Below are positions 37,469 through 46,654 of a stretch of 64,000 bases of DNA, piece after piece. Under the pieces are notes generated by a model that saw nothing but the letters and a program-made list of their open reading frames with translations, did no database searches and was not told where the DNA came from. Numbering within the stretch: the stretch's first letter is position 1; every line of letters starts with the position of its first letter. The stretch comes from Pseudochryseolinea flava (GTDB lineage Bacteria; Bacteroidota; Bacteroidia; Cytophagales; Cyclobacteriaceae): positions 62,001-126,000 of the forward strand of contig NZ_QMFY01000010.1 in the NCBI RefSeq assembly GCF_003286915.1. The letters are read 5' to 3'. The position numbers and the translations under genes were made by a program.

Positions 37469-38041
37469 TTAAAATCTGCGCTGAAGAATTTCACTCATCA
37501 CAACGGCCTTTTTCATGCCTTCCGGATCGCTGAGCTCGCTCAAATACTCCTTAACTAAGTCTCGCTGAGGTGCCTGCTCAAACTCCTTAAACTTACCGTA
37601 TCGCACAACAGTGTCTTCGACTTTCATAGTTTCTTCTAACGAAGGCCTGTTAAAGGCTTGCCGTTTCGCCTCTTCATACACGTCGTAGATCTTGTCTTTC
37701 TTCCGGTAATCATACCCTGTATCTTCAAGATCTTGCGCCTCCTCGCCAAGGTTGTCATCGTAGTCAACGACAGCCTCCTGATAAGGTCTGGTCGTTGTTT
37801 GAACTGTTGTTTGCACAGGAGTCGCCGTCTTAGACTCACTGATTTCCCGAAGCAATTCCTCGAAAGTCAGTGATTTTCCGGGTGTCGCAGTCGGTTTTGC
37901 TGAAGGCAAATCGAACTTTCTAGCTGGCTTTTCCGGCTGATAATTGGGGATATCTTGCTGCTCTGGCTCCTTCTTTTTCAGAAGTCTTGAGAGCAAATAA
38001 ATCGCGCCAATAATGAGGTAAATCCAGAATTTCAGTTCCAT
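37469..38041 (-). CDS. Single-pass membrane protein of unknown function
   Basis: 190 residues. An N-terminal helix (MELKFWIYLIIGAIYLLSRLL) is followed by KKKEPEQQ and a Pro/Thr-rich, largely disordered cytoplasmic part. A short block SLTFEELLREISE and a C-terminal block DPEGMKKAVVMSEILQRRF are likely the conserved parts. I have seen this layout in Cytophagales hypothetical proteins but know no function. The gene follows a gene-poor stretch and precedes the giant-gene operon on the same strand. Confidence 0.7.
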   Translation of the reverse strand: MELKFWIYLIIGAIYLLSRLLKKKEPEQQDIPNYQPEKPARKFDLPSAKPTATPGKSLTFEELLREISESKTATPVQTTVQTTTRPYQEAVVDYDDNLGEEAQDLEDTGYDYRKKDKIYDVYEEAKRQAFNRPSLEETMKVEDTVVRYGKFKEFEQAPQRDLVKEYLSELSDPEGMKKAVVMSEILQRRF

Positions 38042-38142
38042 TAAACTCCTTCAGGTTTAACAAATATAGGAAATATTGGCAAAAAGCAATAAGGGGCGGC
38101 AAATGGCGTTTGGGCCACATGAATGTGGTGGGGAATTTTAGG

Positions 38143-38212
38143 AGTAAGAAGTAAGAAGTAAGAAGTCAGGAGTAAGAAGTCAGAAGTCAGGAGTCAGGAG
38201 TCAGAAGTCAGA
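38143..38212. repeat. Heptamer tandem array AGT(A/C)AG(A/G) x 10
   Basis: Ten consecutive 7-bp units with variation only at positions 4 and 7. It starts about 100 bases upstream of the 38041 gene start. Confidence 0.9.
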
Positions 38213-38506
38213 AGTTGTCGATCCCTGAAATTGGTTGACCGTTTTATACTAATCTATCCATCTGGCAACATGAACTTTACGGACGGGGCTGACGGCACGC
38301 CCCCATCAGACTTTTAAATCGTCGGCTCGGGCTTCACGTGTTGTCACCAGACACCTTCAACATCCAGCTAAATGAAACTAACCATGTACACAACGTTGAA
38401 CAGAAAGCCCATCGCCGACATCACTTTATAATGAATTCATAATCTAGAGATGTCCGGGTGACAAGACCGTAGAGTCGGTCGCCGGTGCAAGAGAATATAT
38501 CCGTCG

Positions 38507-38683
38507 CTACGATTCACCATGTATTTTACAAGTGCTAGCATTTTCAAAATCTCTTAGGATTTCATCATAAAGGTTAGTATTCAGGTGAGGTATCAAAATC
38601 CGACCAGCGTTTGACTCCGAGAAGATTGTCAGTATTTGCTCGTCAGGTTTATCAGCCATAAAGCTTAATCTGATGATGTGCAT
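38507..38683 (-). CDS. 58-residue ORF of unknown function
   Basis: Opens at ATG 38683 and stops at 38509-38507. The peptide is mixed alpha/beta with normal composition (FMADKPDEQILTIFSES, NLYDEILRDFENAS). It lies 21 bases downstream of, and in the same frame as, the stop of the broken gene at 38705-38940, so the pair may be the remains of one two-gene unit. No family recognised; coding status uncertain. Confidence 0.35.
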   Translation of the reverse strand: MHIIRLSFMADKPDEQILTIFSESNAGRILIPHLNTNLYDEILRDFENASTCKIHGES

Positions 38684-38704
38684 CTCATTTAACTTTAATA
38701 AAAG

Positions 38705-38940
38705 TCATCCACCGTTTCCCACACGCGGATGGTCCATTGTCATTATCCCGCGCTCATTCCATGGTGACCATGGTAAATCAAGATTGGTAAACTCATTGAC
38801 ATCAACTTCATCGGGCGTCACAAACCAAAAAGATTCACCTTTAAAAAAAATGACTTTGCACCTCCCTTACGCATGAATAACAGTGTAACATACCCTTCTT
38901 CAATATGGCGTACGCCTATTCGCGTTATTTCAAATTTCAT
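38705..38940 (-). pseudogene. Small gene broken by a frameshift in a T8 tract
   Basis: From ATG 38940 the frame runs 40 codons and stops at 38820-38818. Adding one base to the T8 run (A8 on the plus strand, 38843-38850) gives a continuous 78-residue protein with a convincing composition on both sides: MKFEITRIGVRHIEEGYVT before and GESFWFVTPDEVDVNEF, then LPWSPWNERGIMTMDHP, after the run. Possible readings are a pseudogene, phase variation by slipped-strand mispairing, or a homopolymer sequencing error. Confidence 0.5.
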
Positions 38941-39063
38941 AGTTGTTCAATGAGATCGTCCTAAACTAGCATTCCAACCTCAAATTAACATCATATGTTC
39001 CCTTTAACCTGCCTATGCCCACCGATGAAGCCGTATAGTAGCCGGCTTTGGCTATACCCTATA

Positions 39064-39118
39064 CGTACAGCATCAGTACAACGTGAGTACAGGATGAGTA
39101 CAGGATAAGTATAAGATC
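39064..39118. repeat. 11-bp tandem array x 5 upstream of smc
   Basis: Units CGTACAGCATC, AGTACAACGTG, AGTACAGGATG, AGTACAGGATA and AGTATAAGATC follow without gaps. The period is about one DNA helical turn, so a protein could bind one face of each unit; this is inference. Confidence 0.75.
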
Positions 39119-39266
39119 ATGCAAGCTTCGCGGCAGGAACATGCCCAACCGATGGTCGGTAACAGGACTGTGATTTGCAGGCGTATTGCACTTACAATTT
39201 ATTTACCAAGGTGCATTATGCCGGAAAAAGACACAAAATGAGCTCTTTTTTTCCTTTTCGTTTTAT

Positions 39267-39298
39267 TTTGAATTGCTACATCCAGAATCTTATCTTTG
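39267..39298 (+). promoter_or_regulatory. smc promoter, Bacteroidota type
   Basis: TTTG (39267-39270) and TATCTTTG (39291-39298) are separated by 20 bases, a close match to the -33/-7 consensus. A leader of about 90 bases precedes the smc ATG. Confidence 0.7.
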
Positions 39299-39393
39299 CC
39301 GACTTCGCTGTATTATAACAGGCGCTCAGGAACGACTTCTCGATCTTTTAAGCTTTTTATAATCAGACTTTTAACTTTTATAATCATCACTGC

Positions 39394-42300
39394 ATGCAAT
39401 TAGCGAAACTGGAGGTAAAAGGCTTCAAGAGCTTTGCCGACAAAATTGTGATCAACTTCGACGAGGGGATCACGGGTATTGTCGGTCCGAACGGCTGTGG
39501 CAAATCAAACGTTGTCGATTCTATCCGCTGGGTATTGGGAGAGCAAAAAACAAGTGCGCTCCGCTCAGAAAAAATGGAAAACGTCATTTTTAACGGAACG
39601 AGTCAACGCAGTCCACAGCAAATGGCTGAGGTTTCGCTCACGATCAATAACACGAAGAACATTCTGCCAACGGAGTATTCTCAGATTACCATCACACGTC
39701 GTCTGTACCGTACCGGTGAAAGTGAATATCTATTGAATGGCGTTACCTGTCGTTTGAAAGACATCACCAATTTGTTCCTCGATACTGGGGTTGCATCTAA
39801 TACTTATGCGATCATCGAGTTGGGTATGGTGGATGACCTCCTGAATGATAAGGACAATTCCCGTCGCGCACTTTTCGAAGAGGCTGCAGGTATTTCAAAG
39901 TTCAAGAAGCGTAAGAAAGAAACGCTAAAGAAATTAGAAGATACAGATACCGACTTAGAGCGTGTGGAAGATTTACTCTTCGAGATCGAAAAGAACATGA
40001 AGAGTCTCGAAAAGCAAGCTAAGCAAACCGAGAACTATTATCGTATCAAGGAAGATTACAAAGCGAAAAGCGTTTCTCTCGCGAAGATTGTTGTAAACAA
40101 GCAGAAAGACCGGTTTAACGTTATTACTCAGCAGATCCAAGAAGAGAACGACCGCAAGCTCGGTATGGCCGCAGAAATTGCAGAGAAAGAAGCTGCCATT
40201 GAAAAAGCGAAAGCCGAACTCATCCTTAAAGAAAAAACATTAAGCTCACGCCAGAAAGCGATCAACGAATTCGTATCGAAGATCCGTCAGTACGAGAGCG
40301 AGAAGCAAATCAAGAATGAGCGTCTCAAGTATTTGAATGATCGCGCCAATGGACTTCGCGATCAAATCGATCAAGACAAAAAAAGTAATGAGCGTGCGCG
40401 CTTCAGTATTCAGAGTCTCGAAACTGAAAAAGTGACGGCAGAAGGTATCCTTGCTGAAATCACACAGAAGCTTGAGCACCTGAAGAAAGAATACGAAGAT
40501 CAGAAACGCATCACGTCAGAATTGCAAACGCAGTCTGATTCCTTGCGTAAAGTTCAACGCGACCGTCAGGAAGAAAGTTTTCAGATCAACAAAGCCGTTG
40601 AGATCCGCGAGATTCAAGTTTCATCTTTTAAACAAGAATTGGAGAAGACGGCTTCCGATTCTACACAGCAAAGCGCGAGCTTGTTGGAGTTCGAGAACAA
40701 ACTTGGTATCCTCCAAGAAGAACTCAACGAGAAAAATGCGCACAACGATCAACTTAAGAAGGAAGAAGAGGAAGTAAAAGAACGTATCGGCGCGATGGAA
40801 AAAACCATCGACATGATCCGTGAAGAGATGCAAGTAACGGGACGAAAACTCGACGCCCGCCAAAACGAATACAACCTTACCAAGTCGTTGGTTGAGAACC
40901 TGGAAGGGTTCCCCGAAGCCATCAAGTTCCTCAAGAAGAAGGTTGCTAAAAACGCTCCCCTACTATCCGACATCCTTACGACTTCAGAAGAGTATCGTGT
41001 ATCGATCGAGAACTATCTCGAACCTTACTTGAACTATTATATTGTCGAACACGAGTCTGAAGCATATGAGGCGATCAACATCCTCAGCGATGCCGCGAAG
41101 GGGAAAGCTCACTTCTTCATTCTTGATGCATTCGATAAATTTGAGTCGACGCCAGGAAGAATTTACAACAACGCATTCCCTGCGACTGAAATCATTGAGT
41201 ACGATCCTAAGTATCGCAAACTCATGGCATACATTCTTGATAAGGTGTACATCTTTGACGGCGATGTGAAGAACATTCCGGCTACAGATGAAAATACTTT
41301 CATCACGAAAAACGGAAAACTCACGAAGCGTAAGTTCAGTGTTTCAGGTGGATCCGTTGGTCTGTTCGAAGGAAAGAAAATCGGCCGCGCGAAGAATATG
41401 GAGAAGTTGGAAAAGGAGATCAAAGATCTTACTACCAAACTCGACGACACGCGTCACAGTCTCCTCGAAAAACAAGCAGACCTGGAAAAACTTCGCAACA
41501 ACAAGCTCCGTCAGCAGATTGACGAAGTACAAAATGCGATCCGTCAGGTAAATGAAGAATTCGTTTCTGTTCGTACTAAGCGTGAGCAGTTTTCGGAGAT
41601 GCTGAACAGCGCCGATCTGCGTCGCGAGGATATCTTGGAAAAGATCGACACGCTTTTAACAGAACTTGACGACCTTAAGCCCAAAGCACAACAAGCATCG
41701 CACGACTTGTTGGAGCAAGAAGAAAGACTCGGTACGATCACGCAAGATTTAAGCAACAACAACGAAGTACTTACACAAAAGTCTGCTGCCTTCAATGAGC
41801 AGAACATTTTCTTCCACCAGCAAGATAACCGTGTAAAGAGCATTGAGCAGGAGATTCGCTTCAAACAGGAATCGATGGATCAAAGCAGCCAGCGAATTGA
41901 AGTGAACGTTGACGATCTTCGCAAGAATGAAGAGGAAGTAAAACGCATCGTCGAAAATACGGAAACGAATGACGATGAACTTCTCGGCATGTACGAAGAG
42001 AAGGAAGGTATGGAGAAAGGCTTGAGCGAAGCGGAGAAAGAGTACTACGAATCACGTGGCAATATCGACCAGGTTGAAAAACAGCTTCGTGAGATTCAAA
42101 ACAATCGCCAGAGCATCGACACGCTGCTCATGGAATTGCAAAACAATTTGAATGAAAGCAAAATTCAGCTCAACTCTGTAAAAGAAAGACTTTCAGTCGA
42201 ATTCAATATTGATCTCGATGCTGTGATCAGTCAATCAGCTCCTGAAGAAGCCGAAACATTGGCGGGTCTTGATGAAGATAAGATTCGTACCGATGTGCAG

Positions 42301-42930
42301 AAGATCCGCGACCGTCTCGACAACATGGGCCCTATCAACCCAATGGCGATGGAGGCCTATACGGAGATTAAAGAGCGCAATGACTTCATCTTAAAACAGA
42401 AAGAAGATCTTTTAAAGGCAAAGGAGTCATTGATGAGTACGATCGGTGAAATCGAAGTTGTAGCCAGCGCTACCTTCATGGAGTCGTTCAATAAGATCAA
42501 AGATCACTTCATCCGTGTATTCCGCTCGTTGTTTACCGAGGACGACCAGTGCGATTTAAGACTTGTCGATCCTAACAATCCACTCGAATCAGATATCGAC
42601 ATCATTGCGAAACCAAAAGGTAAACGTCCATTGACGATTAACCAGCTTTCAGGGGGAGAGAAAACACTTACGGCTACTGCCCTACTCTTCTCAATGTACC
42701 TGTTGAAGCCAGCACCGTTTTGTATTTTCGATGAGGTTGACGCACCATTGGATGATGCCAACATCGACAAGTTCAACAACATCATTCGTACATTCAGCAA
42801 AGATTCACAATTCGTAATCGTTACGCACAACAAGCGCACGATGAGCTCTACAGATGTGATCTATGGTATCACCATGGTGGAGAAGGGCGTATCACGCGTA
42901 GTGCCTGTAGATTTGAGGGAACTCGCTTAA
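39394..42930 (+). CDS. smc: Chromosome partition protein Smc
   Basis: 1178 residues. The N-terminal ATPase half has Walker A GPNGCGKS (31-38) in the classic ITGIVGPNGCGKSNVVDSIRWVLGEQ. Long coiled coils surround a hinge (about 515-660). The C-terminal half has signature LSGGEKT (from 1085) and Walker B FCIFDEVDAPLDDAN. It shapes and segregates chromosomes, loaded by ParB at parS sites; parAB is 6 kb downstream. Length and motifs are normal. Confidence 0.96.
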   Translation: MQLAKLEVKGFKSFADKIVINFDEGITGIVGPNGCGKSNVVDSIRWVLGEQKTSALRSEKMENVIFNGTSQRSPQQMAEVSLTINNTKNILPTEYSQITITRRLYRTGESEYLLNGVTCRLKDITNLFLDTGVASNTYAIIELGMVDDLLNDKDNSRRALFEEAAGISKFKKRKKETLKKLEDTDTDLERVEDLLFEIEKNMKSLEKQAKQTENYYRIKEDYKAKSVSLAKIVVNKQKDRFNVITQQIQEENDRKLGMAAEIAEKEAAIEKAKAELILKEKTLSSRQKAINEFVSKIRQYESEKQIKNERLKYLNDRANGLRDQIDQDKKSNERARFSIQSLETEKVTAEGILAEITQKLEHLKKEYEDQKRITSELQTQSDSLRKVQRDRQEESFQINKAVEIREIQVSSFKQELEKTASDSTQQSASLLEFENKLGILQEELNEKNAHNDQLKKEEEEVKERIGAMEKTIDMIREEMQVTGRKLDARQNEYNLTKSLVENLEGFPEAIKFLKKKVAKNAPLLSDILTTSEEYRVSIENYLEPYLNYYIVEHESEAYEAINILSDAAKGKAHFFILDAFDKFESTPGRIYNNAFPATEIIEYDPKYRKLMAYILDKVYIFDGDVKNIPATDENTFITKNGKLTKRKFSVSGGSVGLFEGKKIGRAKNMEKLEKEIKDLTTKLDDTRHSLLEKQADLEKLRNNKLRQQIDEVQNAIRQVNEEFVSVRTKREQFSEMLNSADLRREDILEKIDTLLTELDDLKPKAQQASHDLLEQEERLGTITQDLSNNNEVLTQKSAAFNEQNIFFHQQDNRVKSIEQEIRFKQESMDQSSQRIEVNVDDLRKNEEEVKRIVENTETNDDELLGMYEEKEGMEKGLSEAEKEYYESRGNIDQVEKQLREIQNNRQSIDTLLMELQNNLNESKIQLNSVKERLSVEFNIDLDAVISQSAPEEAETLAGLDEDKIRTDVQKIRDRLDNMGPINPMAMEAYTEIKERNDFILKQKEDLLKAKESLMSTIGEIEVVASATFMESFNKIKDHFIRVFRSLFTEDDQCDLRLVDPNNPLESDIDIIAKPKGKRPLTINQLSGGEKTLTATALLFSMYLLKPAPFCIFDEVDAPLDDANIDKFNNIIRTFSKDSQFVIVTHNKRTMSSTDVIYGITMVEKGVSRVVPVDLRELA

Positions 42931-42933
42931 TTA

Positions 42934-42957
42934 AAAGTTTAAAGTTTAAAGTTTAAA
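42934..42957. repeat. Heptamer array AAAGTTT x 3 after smc
   Basis: Three and a part copies of AAAGTTT begin 3 bases after the smc stop codon. Confidence 0.7.
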
Positions 42958-42961
42958 GTAA

Positions 42962-42997
42962 AAAAAAGAAGAGTGCTTATCGCACTCTTCTTTTTTT
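42962..42997. terminator. Bidirectional terminator after smc
   Basis: Perfect 10-bp stem AGAAGAGTGC/GCACTCTTCT (42967-42976 with 42982-42991), 5-base loop, A-run before and T7 after. Confidence 0.88.
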
Positions 42998-43055
42998 GTC
43001 CTCACACGTCGTGGTCTTTTAGATTTCAATATCAATACACGTCTATCATACTTAA

Positions 43056-43076
43056 GCTTTCTGCTTTCTGCTTTGC
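43056..43076. repeat. Heptamer array (reverse strand AAAGCNN) x 3
   Basis: On the reverse strand the units are AAAGCAG, AAAGCAG and AAAGCTT, starting within 6 bases of the stop codon of the CotH gene. Confidence 0.7.
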
Positions 43077-43080
43077 GCTA

Positions 43081-44760
43081 TTACTGCACGACTAGCTTAG
43101 TCACAATTGTTTCTCCGTTAAAAGATACTTTGACAATGTGAAGGCCGGGTTGCAGTTCGGCGCGTGGAATGTTTTGAAAATACTTTCCTGGCGATGCGTG
43201 TTTCTCTTCGATCTGGGTCACTGTTCTTCCAGTAGCATCAAGTAACAAAATTTGCATTTGACCTGGCACCTTGGTGGTATAGTCAAACTTGACTTCAGAC
43301 GAGATTGGATTCTTACCGTAGTTGAAAACGAAATTAAAAGGTACCGGTTGATCTGTGGATGTAATGACCGGTGTATTCGCATCGATCCAGCTCATGCGAT
43401 CTTCAATCCACCCTTTGAGGTAGTTGATTTCTTGTTCAAATGTAGCGCCCACAAAATCATTAGGCCAGATATGTCTTCCAAGAACAGGCCATGCTTTGAA
43501 ATTGCGTCCGGCAGATTCAGCATTCAATACCCCGTAGATCGAATCAATGTCTTGGTGGATTGCACTGGTGCTAAGGACGCCCTCACGAAGGTTTGCCCAA
43601 CGACGTGCAAATTGTCTTTCAAACGAAGGATCCTCCATGAGGCGGCGCCACCAAAAAGGTATGAAGTTACCATCATTCGGGCAGTCTTGATTAAAACGAT
43701 CGTACATCCAACCTTGAAGACTAGAGCCTGCGCAATAATTTGCGTTTCCGAATGCGAGGTTAAAATCCCACAGCGGCCCCATCACGAGTTTTCCGCCATC
43801 AGAATCCTTTTGTTTGTGAAAGAACGTGCTCAAGCGATAGCCGTCTACATTGCGCGAGATCTCCTGGATGATCATAAAATCAATAAATGAATTGATATCA
43901 ATATACTTTGCATATCCATTCACCGGATCTGTGAAATACTTCCCGGCCAGCGCATCCTCGAACTTCGCGATATGATTTTGGATGTAGTTTTTTTGTTGAG
44001 CACTAGCTTCACTCCACTTTGGATACTCTAACTGAAATCGTATCGGCGTTTGATTCGTCGTTCCATGTGGGCGATGCTCGGAATACCATTCGCCACCACT
44101 GTCACCTGTAGTCTTATCGATCTTCACAATATATCCGCCGGTAAGGTCATCGCCTGTATTTTCATCGGGATTCAGCTTGGCAATGTCCACTCGGTTTTTG
44201 TCGCGCTTAATTTTTTCGATTAGCACATAGATTCCTTGATAAACGTAGTGCGGTGTATTCGAATCGTCTATTACTTTCATTACTACTTCGCAGTATCGCG
44301 TGCGCGGCGCATATCGTCCAAGATCGCGACCGAGCTTGTAAGCAAGAACGTCACGCATCAAAGCTTTATCGTTGTAAGGCGCAAATAGAACCCAATCGGC
44401 TTCCGCTGGCATACCTAGCAATGGCGCTGTGATGTCTTCGCCTGCGCTATTTCTGAGCTCTACTTTGTATTGTTTTTTTGGAAACATCTGCGACGAGGAA
44501 CCACGAATCTCGATGGCAATCTTTCCATTGTAGTTGTTAAACACGTGTGCTGTGTCATTTCTCATTCCCACACCATTGTAAACCACACCCATGTCGGCCG
44601 TGATTTCATACCAATCGACGATCTGTTGACCATGCGGATCGATTAAGATTAAAGGTAGATCTGTGTTTTTAAAGGGGACGTTAACGAAGTCCTGTGCTGA
44701 CGCTATCTTGTTAAAGACCAACAGAAGGATTAGGATAAGGGGACGATAAAATCTCATCAA
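43081..44760 (-). CDS. Secreted CotH-family protein with T9SS sorting tail
   Basis: 559 residues. Signal peptide ends at IASAQ. The CotH domain covers about 65-450: IEIRGSSSQMFPKKQYKVEL, DWVLFAPYNDKALMRD, YVLIEKIKRDKNRVDI, GGYIVKIDK and MGPLWDFNLAFGN (metal-site motif). CotH proteins are atypical kinases; in spore coats they phosphorylate CotB/CotG. The last about 80 residues (FNYGKNPISSEVKFDY, GLHIVKVSFNGETIVTKLVVQ) form a type A T9SS domain. An extracellular protein kinase is inferred. Divergent from pyrG. Confidence 0.88.
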   Translation of the reverse strand: MMRFYRPLILILLLVFNKIASAQDFVNVPFKNTDLPLILIDPHGQQIVDWYEITADMGVVYNGVGMRNDTAHVFNNYNGKIAIEIRGSSSQMFPKKQYKVELRNSAGEDITAPLLGMPAEADWVLFAPYNDKALMRDVLAYKLGRDLGRYAPRTRYCEVVMKVIDDSNTPHYVYQGIYVLIEKIKRDKNRVDIAKLNPDENTGDDLTGGYIVKIDKTTGDSGGEWYSEHRPHGTTNQTPIRFQLEYPKWSEASAQQKNYIQNHIAKFEDALAGKYFTDPVNGYAKYIDINSFIDFMIIQEISRNVDGYRLSTFFHKQKDSDGGKLVMGPLWDFNLAFGNANYCAGSSLQGWMYDRFNQDCPNDGNFIPFWWRRLMEDPSFERQFARRWANLREGVLSTSAIHQDIDSIYGVLNAESAGRNFKAWPVLGRHIWPNDFVGATFEQEINYLKGWIEDRMSWIDANTPVITSTDQPVPFNFVFNYGKNPISSEVKFDYTTKVPGQMQILLLDATGRTVTQIEEKHASPGKYFQNIPRAELQPGLHIVKVSFNGETIVTKLVVQ

Positions 44761-44898
44761 TGGAGCTGGTTAAAAGATTGCCTATTATTGGAATCAGCGA
44801 CAAATCACCCCAAAACGGTTAAGCTGGCGGCGTTTGATCAGAAACCAAGCTTCGAAAATAATGAAAACAGCGCGATTTTTGCCGAAAACGTCTCCACT

Positions 44899-44935
44899 TG
44901 TTGAATGACGTTCAACAGGATGCGTCATTTTTTTT
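44899..44935 (+). promoter_or_regulatory. Candidate attenuator upstream of pyrG
   Basis: TGTTGAA (44899-44905) can pair with TTCAACA (44911-44917), while AATGACG (44904-44910) can pair with CGTCATT (44923-44929) followed by T8. The two stems exclude each other, and the second is a full intrinsic terminator. A near-consensus -7 element (GATTTTTG, 44874-44881) upstream could drive a transcript through it. Confidence 0.45.
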
Positions 44936-44975
44936 AGTGGAATCAAATTCAATGTAAATATTAGCCTGAAAAATC

Positions 44976-44983
44976 TACCTTTG
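44976..44983 (+). promoter_or_regulatory. -7 element TACCTTTG before pyrG
   Basis: Exact TAnnTTTG match 34 bases before the pyrG ATG; no good -33 element at the usual distance. Confidence 0.55.
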
Positions 44984-45017
44984 CACCCGGTTTACACAGG
45001 CTGCTTCTTTTTAATCT

Positions 45018-46640
45018 ATGTCATCTTCTGCCAAATACATTTTTGTAACCGGGGGCGTTACTTCATCACTTGGAAAAGGAATTATCGCCGCATCGCTGGC
45101 CCAACTGCTACAAGCGCGTGGTTTTAAAGTCACCATCCAAAAGTTTGATCCGTACATCAACATCGATCCAGGCACCCTGAATCCTTACGAACACGGCGAG
45201 TGTTATGTAACGGACGACGGCGCCGAAACCGATCTGGATCTGGGTCATTATGAGCGTTTTCTGAACGTTCGCACCTCGCAGGCCAACAACATTACGACCG
45301 GCAGAATTTACAATAACGTTATCACAAAAGAGCGGAAAGGTGAATACCTGGGCAAGACCGTTCAAGTGATTCCGCACATCACCGATGAAATTAAGCGTAA
45401 CATCTATTTGCTAGGCGAAAGCGGAGAGTACGATTTCATTATTACCGAGATCGGAGGCTGCGTGGGGGATATTGAATCACTACCCTTCATCGAGGCAGTG
45501 CGTCAGGTGAAATGGGACCTCGGACCTAACAGTTCGATCGTAATTCACTTGACATTAGTGCCTTACCTCAATGCTGCAAAGGAATTGAAGACAAAACCAA
45601 CACAGCATTCTGTAAAGGAATTGTTGGAGGCCGGAATTCAGCCAGACATCTTGGTTTGTCGTGCAGAAATGCCGATTCCTGTAGAAATCAGAAAAAAGTT
45701 GGCCCTTTTCTGCAATGTTCACCTCAATTCTGTAATTGAAGCCATGGATGCGGAGACTATTTATGACGTTCCGATCCTGATGCGTAAAGAGAAGCTCGAT
45801 GAGCGCGTTTTATCAAAACTGAAGGTAATCTCTAAAGAAGAGCCTAACCTCGATCAATGGAAATCATTCCTTGGAAAACTGAAGAACCCAGTGAATGAAG
45901 TCAATATCGGTATCGTCGGAAAATATGTTTCGTTACCCGATGCGTACAAATCCATTGCAGAGGCATTTGTTCATGCGGGTGCACAAAACGATTGCAAAGT
46001 GAAGTTGAAGTGGATCTCTTCGGAGGAAATTTCAAAAGAGTCAGTAGAGACAGTATTAAAAGGACTTGACGGCGTGTTAGTCGCGCCAGGATTTGGTGAA
46101 CGCGGGCTAGAAGGAAAGATTGAAGCGATTCGTTTCGTTCGCGAACGTAAGGTTCCATTCTTCGGGATTTGCTTAGGTATGCAATGCTCGGTAGTCGAAT
46201 TCTCACGTCACGTGTTAGGCTTGGAAGCAAGCTCTACGGAGTTGAATCCTAAAACAAAGAACCCTGTGATCGACATGATGGAGGAGCAAAAGAAAATCAC
46301 TATGAAAGGTGGTACGATGCGCCTCGGATCTTTCGCTTGCAAACTGAAGAAAGGAAGTCGTGCTCATGCGGCTTACGGTGAAACGATGATTCAAGAACGT
46401 CACCGCCATCGCTATGAGTTTAACAATAAATATCTCGAACAAATTGAAGAAGCTGGTCTGAAAGCGACGGGTATCAATCCTGACTCAGGTTTGGTTGAAG
46501 TCGTAGAATTGAAAGATCACCCTTGGTTCGTTGGCGTTCAATATCACCCGGAATTAAAGAGCACCGTGCTTACTCCGCATCCGCTCTTTGTGAAGTTTAT
46601 TGAAGCCGCTATCGAGCAAAAGAAATCACTGAATAAATAA
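45018..46640 (+). CDS. pyrG: CTP synthase
   Basis: 540 residues. Converts UTP to CTP using ATP and glutamine. The N-terminal synthase domain starts [14 protein letters not shown], with [15 protein letters not shown] and [22 protein letters not shown]. The C-terminal glutaminase has the nucleophile in FFGICLGMQ (Cys) and the His-Glu pair in [10 protein letters not shown]. Length is normal. yidC follows after 14 bases, so they share a transcript. Confidence 0.97.
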   Translation: MSSSAKYIFVTGGVTSSLGKGIIAASLAQLLQARGFKVTIQKFDPYINIDPGTLNPYEHGECYVTDDGAETDLDLGHYERFLNVRTSQANNITTGRIYNNVITKERKGEYLGKTVQVIPHITDEIKRNIYLLGESGEYDFIITEIGGCVGDIESLPFIEAVRQVKWDLGPNSSIVIHLTLVPYLNAAKELKTKPTQHSVKELLEAGIQPDILVCRAEMPIPVEIRKKLALFCNVHLNSVIEAMDAETIYDVPILMRKEKLDERVLSKLKVISKEEPNLDQWKSFLGKLKNPVNEVNIGIVGKYVSLPDAYKSIAEAFVHAGAQNDCKVKLKWISSEEISKESVETVLKGLDGVLVAPGFGERGLEGKIEAIRFVRERKVPFFGICLGMQCSVVEFSRHVLGLEASSTELNPKTKNPVIDMMEEQKKITMKGGTMRLGSFACKLKKGSRAHAAYGETMIQERHRHRYEFNNKYLEQIEEAGLKATGINPDSGLVEVVELKDHPWFVGVQYHPELKSTVLTPHPLFVKFIEAAIEQKKSLNK

Positions 46641-46654
46641 ATTACTGGAATTCG

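Larger units (their letters stand above)
38042..39393. other. 1.35-kb gene-poor stretch
   Basis: It holds a heptamer array (38143-38212), a 58-codon ORF (38507-38683), a frameshifted small gene (38705-38940), an imperfect hairpin (GTATAG...CTATAC, 39033-39057), an 11-bp tandem array (39064-39118) and the smc promoter. I found no RNA gene. The stretch looks like an eroding insertion site. Confidence 0.6.

Noticed and set aside
38420-38520. GC-richer patch that might fold as a structural RNA or tRNA
   Set aside because: No acceptor stem, T-loop or consistent cloverleaf could be drawn.
43252-43890. 212-codon plus-strand frame
   Set aside because: Antisense of the CotH gene, with no family match.
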